Shown piece by piece: positions 4,882 to 5,176 of a DNA stretch of 5,176 bases. The position numbers and the translations under genes are program-made. Location of the stretch: contig JAGQSE010000753.1 of assembly GCA_020439725.1 (NCBI GenBank), positions 6,468 through 11,643 of the forward strand. Direction: 5' to 3'. The notes under the pieces were generated by a model. It did no database searches and had not been told where the DNA came from. It was given only the letters and a program-made list of their open reading frames with translations. This DNA comes from Acidobacteriota bacterium (lineage in GTDB: Bacteria > Acidobacteriota > Thermoanaerobaculia > Multivoradales > JAHZIX01). Each line of letters begins with the position of its first letter. Within the stretch, counting starts at the first letter, position 1.

Positions 4882-5176
4882 ATGACCGCCATCCCGGAGC
4901 GCGGATACGCTCGACCGGAGGTTCTCGTCTCCACCGACTGGGTCGCCCAACATCTCGACGACCCCGCCATCCGCTTGGTCGAGTCCAATGAGGATCCCTT
5001 GCTCTACGCCTCGGGCCACATCCCCGGGGCCGTCGAGGTCGACTGGACCCGCGATCTCAATGATCCCGTGCGCCGCGACTACCTCGATCGCCGAGGTTTC
5101 GAGAGCCTGCTGTCGCGTATCGGTGCGACCCGCGACACCACGCTGGTGTTTTACGGCGACAAGAACAACTGGTGGG
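4882..5176 (+). CDS. Thiosulfate/3-mercaptopyruvate sulfurtransferase, SseA/CysA2 type (partial, 3' end off the right edge)
   Basis: The first 98 residues match the N-terminal rhodanese domain of two-domain sulfurtransferases, which transfer sulfane sulfur from thiosulfate or 3-mercaptopyruvate to thiols or cyanide in the cytoplasm. Visible signs are VLVSTDWVAQHL (14-25), the rhodanese SGHIPGA motif (44-50), D54-W55 followed by a TRDL...P..RDY segment, the LVFYGD strand (88-93) and NNWW (95-98). The wording is close to the actinobacterial CysA2/SseA group as I remember it. In this architecture the N-terminal domain lacks the active-site cysteine; the catalytic Cys loop is in the second domain, outside the window, so activity cannot be judged here. 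The start is supported by AAAGGAG 9 nt upstream. It is transcribed divergently from the lipid operon, and I see no functional link to it. A strong ribosome-binding site but an odd repeat-bearing leader precede it. Confidence 0.9.
   Translation, partial: MTAIPERGYARPEVLVSTDWVAQHLDDPAIRLVESNEDPLLYASGHIPGAVEVDWTRDLNDPVRRDYLDRRGFESLLSRIGATRDTTLVFYGDKNNWW

Noticed and set aside
4659..5019. Minus-strand open frames crossing the repeat array and the start of the sulfurtransferase
   Set aside because: They exist because the 15-bp repeat leaves several frames open and because the sulfurtransferase gene is GC-rich. They run opposite a clear rhodanese domain and show no protein family.

Overview
The window comes from a GC-rich bacterium. 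Codons strongly favour G or C at the third position (GAC, CTC, GAG and GCC dominate), genes are tightly packed, and the lipid genes are of Gram-negative type. The protein families (OlsB/PlsC pair, a DinB-like protein ending in a 'GVAPSTL' motif, DedA and ATP-grasp modules, an SseA/CysA2-type sulfurtransferase) would fit Acidobacteriota, Myxococcota or a related deep Gram-negative lineage. That placement is an inference from general familiarity, not from a search.

Layout. Four genes run leftwards on the minus strand as one compact unit: (1) an OlsB-like N-acyltransferase of the GNAT fold, 4456 to 3638; (2) a PlsC/OlsA-like O-acyltransferase, 3628 to 2834; (3) a DinB-fold putative metal-dependent protein, 2855 to 2313, overlapping gene 2 by 22 bp; (4) a very large gene starting at 2297 and still open at base 1. 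I translated gene 4 codon by codon. It is at least 765 residues long and fuses an N-terminal hydrophobic segment, a complete alpha/beta hydrolase, a DedA/VTT-type membrane domain and an ATP-grasp ligase domain whose C-terminal end lies outside the window. From 4457 to 4881 there is a 425-bp divergent intergenic region with a probable minus-strand promoter, a 15-bp tandem repeat array (six full copies plus 8 bp) and a possible 55-codon ORF that translates the array as repeated Leu-Val-Asn-Lys-Pro. On the plus strand from 4882, a two-domain thiosulfate sulfurtransferase gene begins and runs off the right edge.

How they may work together. The first two genes look like the two steps of ornithine-lipid-type (amino acid-containing, phosphorus-free) membrane lipid synthesis: N-acylation of an amino acid with a 3-hydroxyacyl chain, then O-acylation of that hydroxyl. 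The operon continues into a DinB-like protein and a polytopic protein combining a hydrolase, a DedA-type module (a family linked to lipid transport across the inner membrane) and an ATP-grasp ligase. The unit can therefore be read, as a hypothesis, as an aminolipid synthesis, modification and translocation module. The fusion protein and its operon partners are the most unusual content here. The tandem repeat upstream of the sulfurtransferase is the second item of interest.
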